Assembly: GCF_007997225.1 (NCBI RefSeq)
Contig: NZ_VORM01000023.1
Location: 1 to 64,000, forward strand
Source: Subsaximicrobium wynnwilliamsii
GTDB taxonomy: Bacteria; Bacteroidota; Bacteroidia; Flavobacteriales; Flavobacteriaceae
Direction of reading: 5' to 3'
Length of the DNA: 64,000 bases
The translations under genes were made by a program, and so were the position numbers. Position 1 is the first letter of the stretch; each line of letters starts with the position of its first letter. The notes beneath the pieces are model-generated. The model was given only the letters and a program-made list of their open reading frames with translations. It searched no databases and was not told the DNA's origin. Shown in pieces: positions 7,165 to 15,431 of the stretch.

Positions 7165-7800
7165 ATGCCAGATTCTATTATCATTGCCGATGATCACCCG
7201 CTTATCCTTAAGGGCTTATCTGATTTTCTTCTTGAAAAAAAATACAACGTGCTCGCGAGTGCCAAAAACGGACGGGAAGCCTACACGCTCATAAAGGCGC
7301 ATACTCCAGAAATTGCCATCCTAGACATTCAAATGCCTTTTTTAACTGGCTTGCAGGTGGCAAAAAAATGCAAGGAAGATGGCATTGAAACTCGAATCAT
7401 CATCATCACTTTTGAAAAAAGCAAGGACGTGTATGACCAAGCCAAATCTTTAGGCATTTACGGTTACATCCTGAAGGAATTTGCCATTGAGGAACTTGAA
7501 CATTGCATCTCCGACGTGATGGAAGAGCGCTCTTATTTTAGCCCTGAATTGCTAAAACACCTCGAAATCAAAGAAACCCCAAATATACTTAAGACACTAA
7601 CCGTTACCGAATTGAAGGTCTTGCATTTGGTTGCAAAAAACAATACTGCAAAAGAGATTGGGCTAAACCTTTTTATTTCAGACAGAACTGTCGAAAAACA
7701 CAAAAGCAACATTAGGGAAAAACTGAAACTGTCCTCCAATGCCCAAAGCATAGCCATATTTGCAAAAGAACATGAATCATTTTTAGCAGAATATACGTAG
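7165..7800 (+). CDS. NarL/FixJ-type response regulator
   Basis: The 211-residue protein has a receiver domain (1-120) with acidic pair D9/D10, phospho-acceptor D54 in AILDIQMP, and the conserved Lys in GYILKEF. A LuxR-type helix-turn-helix follows at 145-205 (LTVTELKVLHLVAKNNTAKEI then TVEKHKSNIREKL). No histidine kinase lies nearby, so it is an orphan. Its stop codon sits inside the first of three copies of an 18 bp dyad (7793-7810, 7929-7946, 8082-8099), of a size suited to a NarL-type dimer. I infer these are its binding sites and that it drives the short units downstream. A TATCTTTA -7-like box is at 7116-7123. Confidence 0.9.
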   Translation: MPDSIIIADDHPLILKGLSDFLLEKKYNVLASAKNGREAYTLIKAHTPEIAILDIQMPFLTGLQVAKKCKEDGIETRIIIITFEKSKDVYDQAKSLGIYGYILKEFAIEELEHCISDVMEERSYFSPELLKHLEIKETPNILKTLTVTELKVLHLVAKNNTAKEIGLNLFISDRTVEKHKSNIREKLKLSSNAQSIAIFAKEHESFLAEYT

Positions 7801-7810
7801 AACTACGTAT
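7793..7810. promoter_or_regulatory. Dyad operator, copy 1
   Basis: ATACGTAG-AA-CTACGTAT, perfect 8 bp arms with a 2-base spacer, overlapping the stop codon of the response regulator. A TTTA core of a -7-like site begins 28 bases after the TACGTA end (7837), and CTATTAAT begins 9 bases later (7846). Confidence 0.65.
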
Positions 7811-7845
7811 TGGTTCCCACGGCATAATAGTGCATCTTTATATTA

Positions 7846-7912
7846 CTATTAATTCTTTAGGGAGAATTAAATTTATCTAAAACCTGAATTGTCATTGATT
7901 CAGGTTTTTTTT
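7846..7912 (+). ncRNA. Candidate small transcript 1
   Basis: Begins around CTATTAAT after an operator and -7-like site, and ends at the hairpin AACCTGAAT / ATTCAGGTT (7881-7908) followed by eight T. No ORF of note. Predicted length about 65 bases. Could instead be the terminated 3' end of a transcript that starts upstream. Confidence 0.4.
7881..7912 (+). terminator. Intrinsic terminator after candidate transcript 1
   Basis: AACCTGAAT / ATTCAGGTT stem with a T8 tail. It also could end the response-regulator mRNA. Confidence 0.7.
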
Positions 7913-7928
7913 ATGCCTAGCTGCGAAT

Positions 7929-7946
7929 ATACGTAGTTCTACGTAT
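7929..7946. promoter_or_regulatory. Dyad operator, copy 2
   Basis: ATACGTAG-TT-CTACGTAT, perfect 8 bp arms. The TTTG of ATCTTTG begins 28 bases after the dyad (7973) and CTATTAAT again begins 9 bases after that (7982). The spacing is the same as in copy 1. Confidence 0.65.
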
Positions 7947-7981
7947 TGTTTGAGCTCCTATTATTACCCATCTTTGTAATG

Positions 7982-8051
7982 CTATTAATCAATTGCCTTT
8001 TTTATAAAGGATCAAAAATAGGCTCTGTGTTTTTTAAACCAGAGCTTTTTT
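7982..8051 (+). ncRNA. Candidate small transcript 2
   Basis: Begins around CTATTAAT and contains a small stem CCTTT/AAAGG (7996-8010). It ends at the hairpin GCTCTG / CAGAGC (8022-8045) with a T6 tail. No ORF of note. Confidence 0.4.
8022..8051 (+). terminator. Intrinsic terminator after candidate transcript 2
   Basis: GCTCTG / CAGAGC stem followed by TTTTTT. Confidence 0.65.
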
Positions 8052-8081
8052 AGTGCTATAAAAGCGCTAATCCATCAAAAT

Positions 8082-8099
8082 CTACGTAGTTCTACGTAT
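8082..8099. promoter_or_regulatory. Dyad operator, copy 3
   Basis: CTACGTAG-TT-CTACGTAT, with 7 bp perfect arms and one mismatch at the outer pair. Two -7-like sites follow: TATTTTTG at 8113-8120 and a TTTA core at 8126, 28 bases after the dyad as in the other copies. Confidence 0.6.
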
Positions 8100-8186
8100 T
8101 GTTTCACCTCCTTATTTTTGCGAATTTTACAGTGGAACTAAACCTGTAATTTTTACCGCTTATGTTCTATTAATTTGGGGAATACA

Positions 8187-8224
8187 AATCCTGGAGGTTG
8201 CCTAACTCACTTCCAGGATTTTGT
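8187..8224 (+). terminator. Hairpin in the leader of the 36-residue peptide
   Basis: AATCCTGGA / TCCAGGATT stem followed by TTGTT. The tail is poor, so it may be an attenuator or RNA structure before the small gene at 8263 rather than a full terminator. Confidence 0.5.
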
Positions 8225-8262
8225 TAAAAACAAAATCACTCACTCATTTAACACCTATAAAT

Positions 8263-8373
8263 ATGGAAACCATGAAAGACAAACAAAGCTTCACAAATAA
8301 AATATTTATTGTGGGCTTAATCTTGAGCGCCGTTTTAATCATAACCGTTAATGTCATTGTCAATTTTTTTTAA
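8263..8373 (+). CDS. 36-residue single-span membrane peptide
   Basis: ATG at 8263 opens METMKDKQSFTNKIF, then a hydrophobic span of about 20 residues (IVGLILSAVLIITVNVIV) and a short NFF end. A second ATG three codons on is also possible. It follows the third dyad operator and is closed by a strong hairpin at 8421-8456. No family recognised. A basic N-terminus plus one membrane span fits a small regulatory membrane protein; function unknown. Confidence 0.5.
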   Translation: METMKDKQSFTNKIFIVGLILSAVLIITVNVIVNFF

Positions 8374-8420
8374 GACATAAATATATCATCTAGTTAGTTT
8401 TAGTTATTTATTTGCACCGT

Positions 8421-8456
8421 AAAAGGCACAAACTTCAATTTGGGATTGTGCCTTTT
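8421..8456 (+). terminator. Terminator after the small peptide gene
   Basis: AAAAGGCACAA / TTGTGCCTTTT stem, 11 bp arms with an A/T-flanked base. Confidence 0.65.
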
Positions 8457-8667
8457 CCAATTATATAATTGGTGCTTAGCTCAAACAACTTTTACATGAA
8501 CACTGCAGCATCAAACATAAGTTGTCGTGTATAAAAAAATCTTGACACCCCGAGTGACAAGAAAAAAACATTCTAATTGATAGTTTACAGTAAACTATTG
8601 ACGAACTTAGTTCTTCTTAAAAAACAACTGTCGATTCTTCAAAAAAAAGATAGGTACTATAATTAAA
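8457..8667. other. Non-coding stretch with a perfect palindrome
   Basis: No gene seen. ATAGTTTAC-A-GTAAACTAT at 8580-8598 is a perfect 9 bp-arm palindrome of operator size, and a looser dyad CTTGACAC/GTGACAAG lies near 8551-8571. What they serve is unknown, as both flanking genes end toward this region. Confidence 0.45.
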
Positions 8668-8704
8668 AAAGCGCAATCCAAATCAATTTGGATTGCGCTT
8701 CTCT
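8668..8704 (-). terminator. Terminator of odhB
   Basis: AGCGCAATCCAAAT / ATTTGGATTGCGCT, 14 bp arms, T-rich tail on the minus strand. It may also work for + strand transcription. Confidence 0.75.
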
Positions 8705-8725
8705 TTATTCAGATAAACAATGCTG

Positions 8726-10009
8726 CTACATTTCTAAGGCACGTTTAACGTCACCATCCATCAACAAGGCTTCTGGGCTCTCAAGTGCTTCCTTAATGGC
8801 AACTAAGAAGCCTACACTTTCTTTACCGTCAATAATCCTGTGATCATAAGATAAGGCCACAAACATGATTGGTCTAATTTCCACATGGCCATCAATGGCA
8901 ACAGGACGTTCCACAATATTGTGCATTCCTAAAATGGCACTTTGTGGTGGGTTGATGATTGGGGTGGAAAGCATACTGCCAAACACGCCACCATTGGAGA
9001 TGGTAAAGGTACCGCCAGTCATTTCATCAACAGTGATCTTACCGTCACGTGCTCTAATTGCCAAGCGCTTCACTTCTTCCTCTACACCTCTAAAGCCCAA
9101 ATTTTCTGCATTGCGCATCACAGGTACCATCAAGCCTTTTGGCCCAGAAACCGCGATACTTATATCACAAAAGTCATAGCTAATCATTTCTTTACCATCA
9201 ATCATGGAGTTCACTGTAGGATACATTTCCAGTGCGCGAACAACTGCTAAAGTAAAGAAACTCATAAAGCCAAGACTAACGCCATGTTTGGATTTGAAAT
9301 CCTCTTTATATTGTTTACGCAACTCGAAGATAGGTTTCATATCCACCTCATTGAAAGTGGTCAACATTGCGGTGGTGTTTTTAGCTTCCACCAATCGTTC
9401 TGCCACTTTACGACGTAACATTGACATTTTACTGCGTGATTCGCCACGTTTGCCACCGGTTGGTGTTCCCATGGAATGCTTAGCATTTACGGCATCATCC
9501 TTAGTAACACGACCATCTTTTCCAGTTCCCTTTACGGAAGTCGCCTGCATGTCTTTCTCAGCCAAAATTTTCTTGGCCGCCGGACTTGCCACGCCAGCAC
9601 TTTTTTGACTATCTGAAGAAGCTTCCTTTTTTTCTGAATCTTCTTTTTTAGGTTTATCAGATGAGCTTTCCTTTTTTTCTGCGGAAGCATCGCTGCTTTT
9701 CTCCTCTTTTTTGGAAGCCTCTTCTTCCGATTTATCGGAAGCCTTCTTATCAGAACTTCCGCCCGGTTTTTTACCTTCTGTATCAATAAGGCATACCACT
9801 GCCCCAACCTCAACAGCATCACCAACTTCCGCTTTAAGCGTAATGATTCCGCTGGCTTCGGCCGGCAACTCTAAAGTAGCCTTATCACTATCAACCTCAG
9901 CAACCGCTTGGTCTTTTTCAACATAATCGCCATCTGAGACTAACCAATCTGCTATCTCTACTTCTGTGATGGATTCTCCTGGCGAAGGAACTTTCATTTC
10001 TAAAATCAT
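8726..10009 (-). CDS. odhB: 2-oxoglutarate dehydrogenase E2 (dihydrolipoyl succinyltransferase)
   Basis: The 427-residue protein is the core of the 2-oxoglutarate dehydrogenase complex; it moves the succinyl group from lipoate to CoA in the TCA cycle. The lipoyl domain spans 1-76 with lipoyl-Lys43 in [13 protein letters not shown] Lys/Ser/Glu-rich linker (about 80-138) is followed by the peripheral subunit-binding domain (about 140-178, [12 protein letters not shown]). The catalytic domain (from about 195) ends with SYDHRIIDG, holding the active-site His. One lipoyl domain is normal for this enzyme. odhA is upstream on the same strand, 409 bases away, with a gene relic in between. Confidence 0.95.
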   Translation of the reverse strand: MILEMKVPSPGESITEVEIADWLVSDGDYVEKDQAVAEVDSDKATLELPAEASGIITLKAEVGDAVEVGAVVCLIDTEGKKPGGSSDKKASDKSEEEASKKEEKSSDASAEKKESSSDKPKKEDSEKKEASSDSQKSAGVASPAAKKILAEKDMQATSVKGTGKDGRVTKDDAVNAKHSMGTPTGGKRGESRSKMSMLRRKVAERLVEAKNTTAMLTTFNEVDMKPIFELRKQYKEDFKSKHGVSLGFMSFFTLAVVRALEMYPTVNSMIDGKEMISYDFCDISIAVSGPKGLMVPVMRNAENLGFRGVEEEVKRLAIRARDGKITVDEMTGGTFTISNGGVFGSMLSTPIINPPQSAILGMHNIVERPVAIDGHVEIRPIMFVALSYDHRIIDGKESVGFLVAIKEALESPEALLMDGDVKRALEM

Positions 10010-10096
10010 GGGTCTTATTGTTTTATGTCTTACTTATCCCTGCGAACGCAGGACTCTTTTTATTTTGTTCTATAATTTCTCACAAGTTATGGCTAC

Positions 10097-10380
10097 TTAA
10101 TTGTTTTTATAACCAATTGGCTTGCGTTGTTTTTGTTCTGTTTCTACTTTATCTTTTTGCACTAAAAAATTGAGGGCTTCAGCAACATCATTGAGAGCGT
10201 TAGAACACCTTGCTCGGTAAAAGCGAAAGGCTTCTACTTACTGTGTTCTCCTCTTCCCAGATTCTTTAAGGTCACAATTTATGATCTTAAAGAACTGCAC
10301 TCATCATTCGTAAGTTCAATCATAAAGTCTTTTGGAAAGCGATCGCTGTTCCGTCTTACGGCCTGCTTTAAGACTCTTGT
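10097..10380 (-). pseudogene. Decayed ORF6N domain gene between odhA and odhB
   Basis: Minus-strand translation from 10380 gives RVLKQAVRRNSDRFPKDFMI then ELTNDECSSLRS, a stop, IVTLKNLGRGEHSK, a stop, then KPFAFTEQGVLTLS. This is the ORF6N domain pattern seen in many phage- and Bacteroidota-encoded proteins. A frame change then joins directly to NDVAEALNFLVQKDK and a tail ending RKPIGYKNN, the usual C-terminus of this family. Two in-frame stops, a missing 5' end and a missing middle show it is dead. ORF6N proteins are thought to bind DNA; their role is unclear. It probably inserted into, and now decays within, the odh operon. Confidence 0.75.
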
Positions 10381-10418
10381 TTCAATTTGTGACCATAGAG
10401 AATCCTTCAGCAATTGGC

Positions 10419-13187
10419 TTAAATTCTCTGATTATCCTTCTCCTTATCAAACACAAAATCAATCACTTGTTGATGGCGTTTTTTAGAACGGACTGAACTT
10501 CCCGCTGCTGGCGCTCCATAAGGACGTCTGGATGCTACCCTAAAGGTTTTCGCTTCGTCCAAATGCATCAGTAAATAACTGTAAGCCCCCATATTTCTTG
10601 GCTCTTCCTGCGCCCAAACCACTTCTTCCGCTTTATTGTATTTCTTGATCATCTCCTTAATCTGCTTCTCTGGTAATGGGAACAACTGTTCTACTCTTAC
10701 CAAAGCCACATCCTTACGCTTCAACTCTTCTCTTGCTTCATATAAATCATAATAGAATTTCCCAGTCACGAATATCAAAGACTTGACTTCCTTAACTTTC
10801 ACATTCGCATCATCAATGACCATTTGAAAACTGCCGTTGGCAAATTCATCTACTGTGGATACTACCATTGAATGACGCAACAAACTCTTCGGCGTAAAAA
10901 CAATCAATGGTTTTCTAAAATTGCCTTTCATCTGTTTACGCAATAAGTGGTACATGTTTGCTGGCGTGGTACAATCCATTACAAACATATTATCCTTCGC
11001 ACACATTTGCAAATAACGCTCCATACGCGCCGAGGAGTGCTCTGCACCTTGACCCTCATAACCGTGAGGCAACAACATGACCAGACCGTTTTGCAGTTTC
11101 CACTTATCTTCAGCTGCAGAAATATATTGGTCCATCATAATTTGTGCACCATTGCTGAAATCGCCAAACTGGGCTTCCCAAATGGTCAAGGTTTTCGGAC
11201 TTGCCATGGCATAACCATAATCAAAACCAACCACTCCGTATTCTGATAACAACGAGTTGTAAATGAAGAAGCGTCCTTGCTTATCACTAATCTCATTCAA
11301 TAGCACAATCTCCTCCTCACTATCTTCCACTTTTATGACTGCGTGACGGTGAGAAAAAGTACCACGCTCTATATCTTGACCAGACATTCTCACATCGTAT
11401 CCTTCTTCCAAGAGCGTCCCATAAGCCAAATGCTCGGCCATAGACCAATCCAGTTTATCTTCATCAAACATGGTTTGTCTGGATTGTACCAAACGTTCTA
11501 TTTTTTTGATAAATTTCTTGTCTTCAGGCAAATTGCTTATCACTTTGGCAATCTTTTCGAGACCTTCCTTGGAGTAGGTGGTGTCGATTTTCGTAATCAT
11601 TTGGTCTTCTGTAACATTGTTATAGTTCTCCCACTCACCTTGCATGAACGGGGTAATGACCGTCTTATCTATTTTTCTGGAATCCTCAAGATTTTCCTCG
11701 AGTTTGTCTTTATATTCCTTTTCTAATTTATCAACATGATCCTCATCAATAACCTTTTCAGAAATGAGCTGTTCTGCATAGATATCTCTTGGGTTTTTGT
11801 GATTTGAAATAGCCCTATACAACTTTGGTTGGGTAAAGCGTGGTTCATCCCCTTCATTATGACCATATTTTCTATAGCCCAATAAATCAATAAACACGTC
11901 ACGTTTAAATTTCATTCTAAAATGAAGCGCAAACAGCATAGCATGTACCACAGCTTCTGCGTCGTCTGCATTAACGTGCAATACCGGCGATAAGGTCACT
12001 TTAGCCACATCGGTACAATAGGTACTTGATCTTCCATCTAGGTAATTTGTGGTAAACCCAATTTGGTTATTGACCACAATATGTATGGTGCCGTTGGTTT
12101 TATAGCCCTCCAGATTAGACATTTGAATGATCTCATATACAATGCCTTGACCCGCTATGGCTGCATCACCATGAACAATGATTGGCAAGACTTTTGAAGG
12201 ATCATCGGCATATTTATCATCCTGTTTGGCTCTTGTAATACCTTCAACCACAGCGCCAACAGCTTCTAAATGCGATGGATTGGGAGCGATATTAAGGTTG
12301 ATTTCATGGCCAGCTTGCGTTTTACGGTTACTGGTCCAACCCAAGTGGTATTTGACGTCGCCATCAAAAATTTTCTGTTCGTAGTCTTTTCCGTCAAATT
12401 CACTGAAAATATCCTTGGCCGATTTACCGAAGATATTGGTAAGCGTGCTCAAGCGCCCACGATGCGCCATGCCCATCACAAATTCTTTGACTCCATGATT
12501 GGCAGCGTTTTCAATAAGCGAGTCCAATGCTGGGATCAAGGTTTCATTACCTTCCAATGAAAAACGTTTTTGACCTACGTATTTGGTATGTAAGAAGCTT
12601 TCAAAAGCGACGGCTTCATTTAATTTTTTTAGAATGTGTTTTTTTTCGTCGGAAGAAAAATCGGGCTGAAAATCATTAACGTTGAGTTTTTTCTGAATCC
12701 ACTCAATCTCATCAGGGTTTCGAATGTACATGTACTCAACGCCAATCGCATCGCAATAGATGCTTTTGAGGTGCCTGATGATTTCTTTTAAACTTTGTTT
12801 CCCAATGCCCAAAATATCGCCAGCACTAAACTCTGTTTCCAAATCAGATTCTGACAAACCAAAATTTTGAATATCCAAGGTTGGCGAATATTGGCGCCGC
12901 TCCCTTACCGGATTGGTTCTGGTAAAAAGGTGCCCTCTATTTCTGTAGCCATTGATCAATTTAAGCACCTGAAATTCCTTGGTAATGCCTTCTGAAACAT
13001 CGTCACAGGAAAAAGCTTCTGTAGGTATGTCTTCAACCATCTCAGAGCCACTTTCGCTACCAAAGTCGAAACCTTGGAAAAAAGCCCTCCAACTTGGCTC
13101 AACAGAGTCTGGGTTTTTTAAATATTGATCGTATAATTCGGCGAAATATGCTGTATGTGCTGCGTTTAAAAAAGAGTATTTATCCAT
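10419..13187 (-). CDS. odhA: 2-oxoglutarate dehydrogenase E1 component
   Basis: The 922-residue thiamine-diphosphate enzyme decarboxylates 2-oxoglutarate and passes the succinyl group to E2. The start at 13187 (MDKYSFLN) was chosen; an upstream in-frame ATG at 13217 adds ten residues that look like leader sequence. The N-terminus FLNAAHTAYFAELYDQY matches the E2-docking segment of OdhA proteins. The TPP/Mg site GDAAIAGQGIVYE lies in the first half and the transketolase-like C-terminal domain in the second. A TATTTTTG -7 box at 13226-13233 drives the operon. The spacing to odhB is unusually large because of the ORF6N relic. Confidence 0.95.
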   Translation of the reverse strand: MDKYSFLNAAHTAYFAELYDQYLKNPDSVEPSWRAFFQGFDFGSESGSEMVEDIPTEAFSCDDVSEGITKEFQVLKLINGYRNRGHLFTRTNPVRERRQYSPTLDIQNFGLSESDLETEFSAGDILGIGKQSLKEIIRHLKSIYCDAIGVEYMYIRNPDEIEWIQKKLNVNDFQPDFSSDEKKHILKKLNEAVAFESFLHTKYVGQKRFSLEGNETLIPALDSLIENAANHGVKEFVMGMAHRGRLSTLTNIFGKSAKDIFSEFDGKDYEQKIFDGDVKYHLGWTSNRKTQAGHEINLNIAPNPSHLEAVGAVVEGITRAKQDDKYADDPSKVLPIIVHGDAAIAGQGIVYEIIQMSNLEGYKTNGTIHIVVNNQIGFTTNYLDGRSSTYCTDVAKVTLSPVLHVNADDAEAVVHAMLFALHFRMKFKRDVFIDLLGYRKYGHNEGDEPRFTQPKLYRAISNHKNPRDIYAEQLISEKVIDEDHVDKLEKEYKDKLEENLEDSRKIDKTVITPFMQGEWENYNNVTEDQMITKIDTTYSKEGLEKIAKVISNLPEDKKFIKKIERLVQSRQTMFDEDKLDWSMAEHLAYGTLLEEGYDVRMSGQDIERGTFSHRHAVIKVEDSEEEIVLLNEISDKQGRFFIYNSLLSEYGVVGFDYGYAMASPKTLTIWEAQFGDFSNGAQIMMDQYISAAEDKWKLQNGLVMLLPHGYEGQGAEHSSARMERYLQMCAKDNMFVMDCTTPANMYHLLRKQMKGNFRKPLIVFTPKSLLRHSMVVSTVDEFANGSFQMVIDDANVKVKEVKSLIFVTGKFYYDLYEAREELKRKDVALVRVEQLFPLPEKQIKEMIKKYNKAEEVVWAQEEPRNMGAYSYLLMHLDEAKTFRVASRRPYGAPAAGSSVRSKKRHQQVIDFVFDKEKDNQRI

Positions 13188-13225
13188 TATAGGGTGTAAG
13201 TCATTTGGCTTCAACAAAATTTAAC

Positions 13226-13233
13226 CAAAAATA
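13226..13233 (-). promoter_or_regulatory. -7 box of odhA
   Basis: TATTTTTG on the minus strand, about 39 bases before the chosen odhA start. Confidence 0.5.
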
Positions 13234-13300
13234 CAACTTTTACCTATATTAGAGGCAGTTTTGGTATATTTATAGACCTTTTTAACTCAAATTTTGAATT

Positions 13301-13834
13301 ATGGAATTTTTAAGACTGCCTGCCATATTGAAATTAAGTACCGTCTCTGTCTTTCTGCTCTTATCCCATTTCATTGGCGCCCAAGACTTGCGTCAAAACA
13401 CTGATTTTTGGAGTCATGTGCGATTTGGTGGAGGCGTTGGGCTTAATTTTGGCGACGGGTTTTTTAGTGGCACTTTGGCACCAAGTGCCATTTATGATTA
13501 TAACAGGCAATTTTCAATGGGCATAGGACTCAACGCGACTTACAGCAGCCAAAAAAACGTATTCAACGCCACCGTTTTGGGCGGAAGCTTGATTGGCCTG
13601 TTCAACCCCATTGATGAAATCCAGGTTTCTGCAGAATTTGAACAACTCAACGTGAGCCAGAATTTTGACGACCCCGTTTTTAGAGATGACAATTATTGGT
13701 ATCCAGCCTTATTTATGGGCGTTGGCTATCGTTCAAGAAACGTGACCATAGGTGTGCGTTACGATTTGCTTTATGACGATAACAAAAGTATATATGCAAA
13801 CGCCTGGGCGCCATTTATGCGCTTCTTTTTTTAA
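13301..13834 (+). CDS. Predicted outer-membrane beta-barrel protein
   Basis: The 177-residue protein opens with a signal-like hydrophobic stretch (about 10-27, ending IGAQ) and continues with alternating hydrophobic/polar strands rich in Gly and aromatic residues (FGGGVGLNFGDGFFSG, GIGLNATYSS, GVGYRSRNVTIGVRYDLLYD), ending in FFF. The aromatic end is usual for outer-membrane barrels. Homologues beside odhA are often labelled alpha-ketoglutarate decarboxylase in databases, a label that seems to come from the neighbour and that nothing in this sequence supports. Divergent from odhA. Function unknown. Confidence 0.7.
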   Translation: MEFLRLPAILKLSTVSVFLLLSHFIGAQDLRQNTDFWSHVRFGGGVGLNFGDGFFSGTLAPSAIYDYNRQFSMGIGLNATYSSQKNVFNATVLGGSLIGLFNPIDEIQVSAEFEQLNVSQNFDDPVFRDDNYWYPALFMGVGYRSRNVTIGVRYDLLYDDNKSIYANAWAPFMRFFF

Positions 13835-13905
13835 GACACCAATCACTGCGCATTGAAAAGAAGTATTTGCAAATCTATTCGTGATCATTAGTAAGCGCCG
13901 TGGCT

Positions 13906-14259
13906 TTAACTCGAGTGCTTATTCCTTAGCCAGACTTTTTGCCATTCGCGCTGCAAAATCAAGAAACTCACTTGTTCTGATAATTTCACAGGATCACTCC
14001 CATCCAAGCTTCTGATCTTTTCTTCGGAAACATCTATGATGTAAAGCAGGTTGAGATAATCGGCAAATTTAGAGGCAATCAATTTATATACGGTTTCGTG
14101 AAGCATGAATTTTAAACTCGACGGAAGGATGTCCAGCTCAAAATCGAGATCGATATTCGCCAATAAAAAATCCTTGTTGATTTGGACAATGAGTTTGTGG
14201 TAGAGTGCTAATTCTTCCGCCTGTTCAATAAGCTCGTTAAAATGCGCTGGTACCATCAT
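13906..14259 (-). CDS. Hypothetical protein downstream of polyprenyl synthase
   Basis: The 117-residue protein is predicted mostly helical and acidic in the middle (DLDFELDILPSSLKF), with no signal peptide or membrane span. Its ATG overlaps the last base of the polyprenyl synthase stop, so it is translationally coupled and co-expressed. I do not recognise a family. Confidence 0.7.
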   Translation of the reverse strand: MMVPAHFNELIEQAEELALYHKLIVQINKDFLLANIDLDFELDILPSSLKFMLHETVYKLIASKFADYLNLLYIIDVSEEKIRSLDGSDPVKLSEQVSFLILQREWQKVWLRNKHSS

Positions 14260-15233
14260 TACACGTCCCTTTTCATCAAACCCTTGCCAAAGGTCTTCAA
14301 AGCCGCCTTCCCTTGCTCAGAAATTTCGATACCCTCCAACACCGCAAAGGCTTTTTCGGTATAACGTGAAATCTCTTGACTTGTAGCTTCCGCAGCCGCA
14401 CTTGAGACAAATAACTGCTTTACGGCTTCTATTTTATCTGAAGGGTCTGATGGGTTGATCCCATAAAGATGCTCCAATTGCCGCCTATCTGAAACATTCG
14501 AGAACTCCAGCGCCTTCAAGTATAAAATGGTTTTTTTATTTTCAATGATATCTCCACCAACCTGCTTGCCAAAAGTTTCTGGGTCGCCAAAAGCATCGAG
14601 ATAATCATCTTGAAGCTGAAACGCGATGCCCAAGTTTTTTCCGAAATCGTAAATCGCTTTTTGGCATGCTTCCGAAGCATTAGCCACAATGGCACCCATT
14701 TGCATGGCTGCACCAACCAAGACTGCAGTTTTGTACTCAATCATTTTGAGATATTCTGCAATGGTCACATCGTCGCGGGTTTCAAAATCCACATCGTATT
14801 GTTGGCCTTCACAGACTTCTAAAGCTGTTTTGCTAAAAAGTTTCGCCAAATCCCTAAACGTTTTTGGCTCGTAATTCTCAAACAATTGGTAGGCCATGAT
14901 AAGCATGGCATCACCAGACAAAATCGCGGTATTGACGTCCCATTTTGTATGTACCGTTTCTTGGCCTCTTCGCAGTGGCGCAGCGTCCATGATATCATCA
15001 TGCACCAACGAGAAATTGTGAAAGACCTCCACACTCAAGGCTGCATCCATGGCTTTTTTATAATCACCACCAAGAATCTCGGTGGTCATGAGTGTTAAAA
15101 TGGGTCTGAGCCGCTTTCCGCCCAATTGCAGGATGTATTGAATGGGCTCATACAGCGCTTTGGGCTCCTTGGGCTCCACAAAATCACTGAGGTAAGTCAC
15201 GAAGGCATCGTGGTAGGATTCTATTGTTTGCAT
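14259..15233 (-). CDS. Polyprenyl (geranylgeranyl/farnesyl-type) diphosphate synthase
   Basis: The 324-residue trans-prenyltransferase joins isopentenyl diphosphate to allylic diphosphates. The first Asp-rich motif is DDIMD (79-83) and the second is DDYLD (209-213); GGKRLRP at 38-44 is also typical. The chain length of the product cannot be settled from these motifs; in this phylum such enzymes supply quinone and carotenoid pathways. A TATTTTTG box (15238-15245) ends only four bases before the ATG, so the message may be leaderless. First gene of a two-gene operon. Confidence 0.9.
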   Translation of the reverse strand: MQTIESYHDAFVTYLSDFVEPKEPKALYEPIQYILQLGGKRLRPILTLMTTEILGGDYKKAMDAALSVEVFHNFSLVHDDIMDAAPLRRGQETVHTKWDVNTAILSGDAMLIMAYQLFENYEPKTFRDLAKLFSKTALEVCEGQQYDVDFETRDDVTIAEYLKMIEYKTAVLVGAAMQMGAIVANASEACQKAIYDFGKNLGIAFQLQDDYLDAFGDPETFGKQVGGDIIENKKTILYLKALEFSNVSDRRQLEHLYGINPSDPSDKIEAVKQLFVSSAAAEATSQEISRYTEKAFAVLEGIEISEQGKAALKTFGKGLMKRDV

Positions 15234-15237
15234 GCTG

Positions 15238-15245
15238 CAAAAATA
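15238..15245 (-). promoter_or_regulatory. -7 box next to the polyprenyl synthase start
   Basis: TATTTTTG on the minus strand, four bases upstream of ATG 15233. Confidence 0.5.
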
Positions 15246-15361
15246 ACAGATTGTTTTGAATTGTTACATCATTTAATGAAAGCGATTTCAAGTTTTAAAC
15301 AGCAGCACCGCCGTTCCCCTTTCACAGCATCAAAAAAATCATAAAACTTAGGAAACTTTTA

Positions 15362-15391
15362 TTGTTTTTAAAGTTTCCTGTTGTACTTTTG
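15362..15391 (+). promoter_or_regulatory. Promoter of the TetR-efflux operon
   Basis: TTG (15362-15364), exactly 19 bases, TACTTTTG (15384-15391): a full match to the Bacteroidota housekeeping promoter. It places the transcript start near 15396-15398 and excludes the longer reading frame that begins at 15381. Confidence 0.75.
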
Positions 15392-15431
15392 CGCGCTCAA
15401 GAAGCTATATAAGTTTGAAGGCCTTTCAAAA

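Noticed and set aside
13301-13834. Label of alpha-ketoglutarate decarboxylase for the protein beside odhA
   Set aside because: The sequence shows a signal peptide and barrel-like strands and nothing of a decarboxylase.
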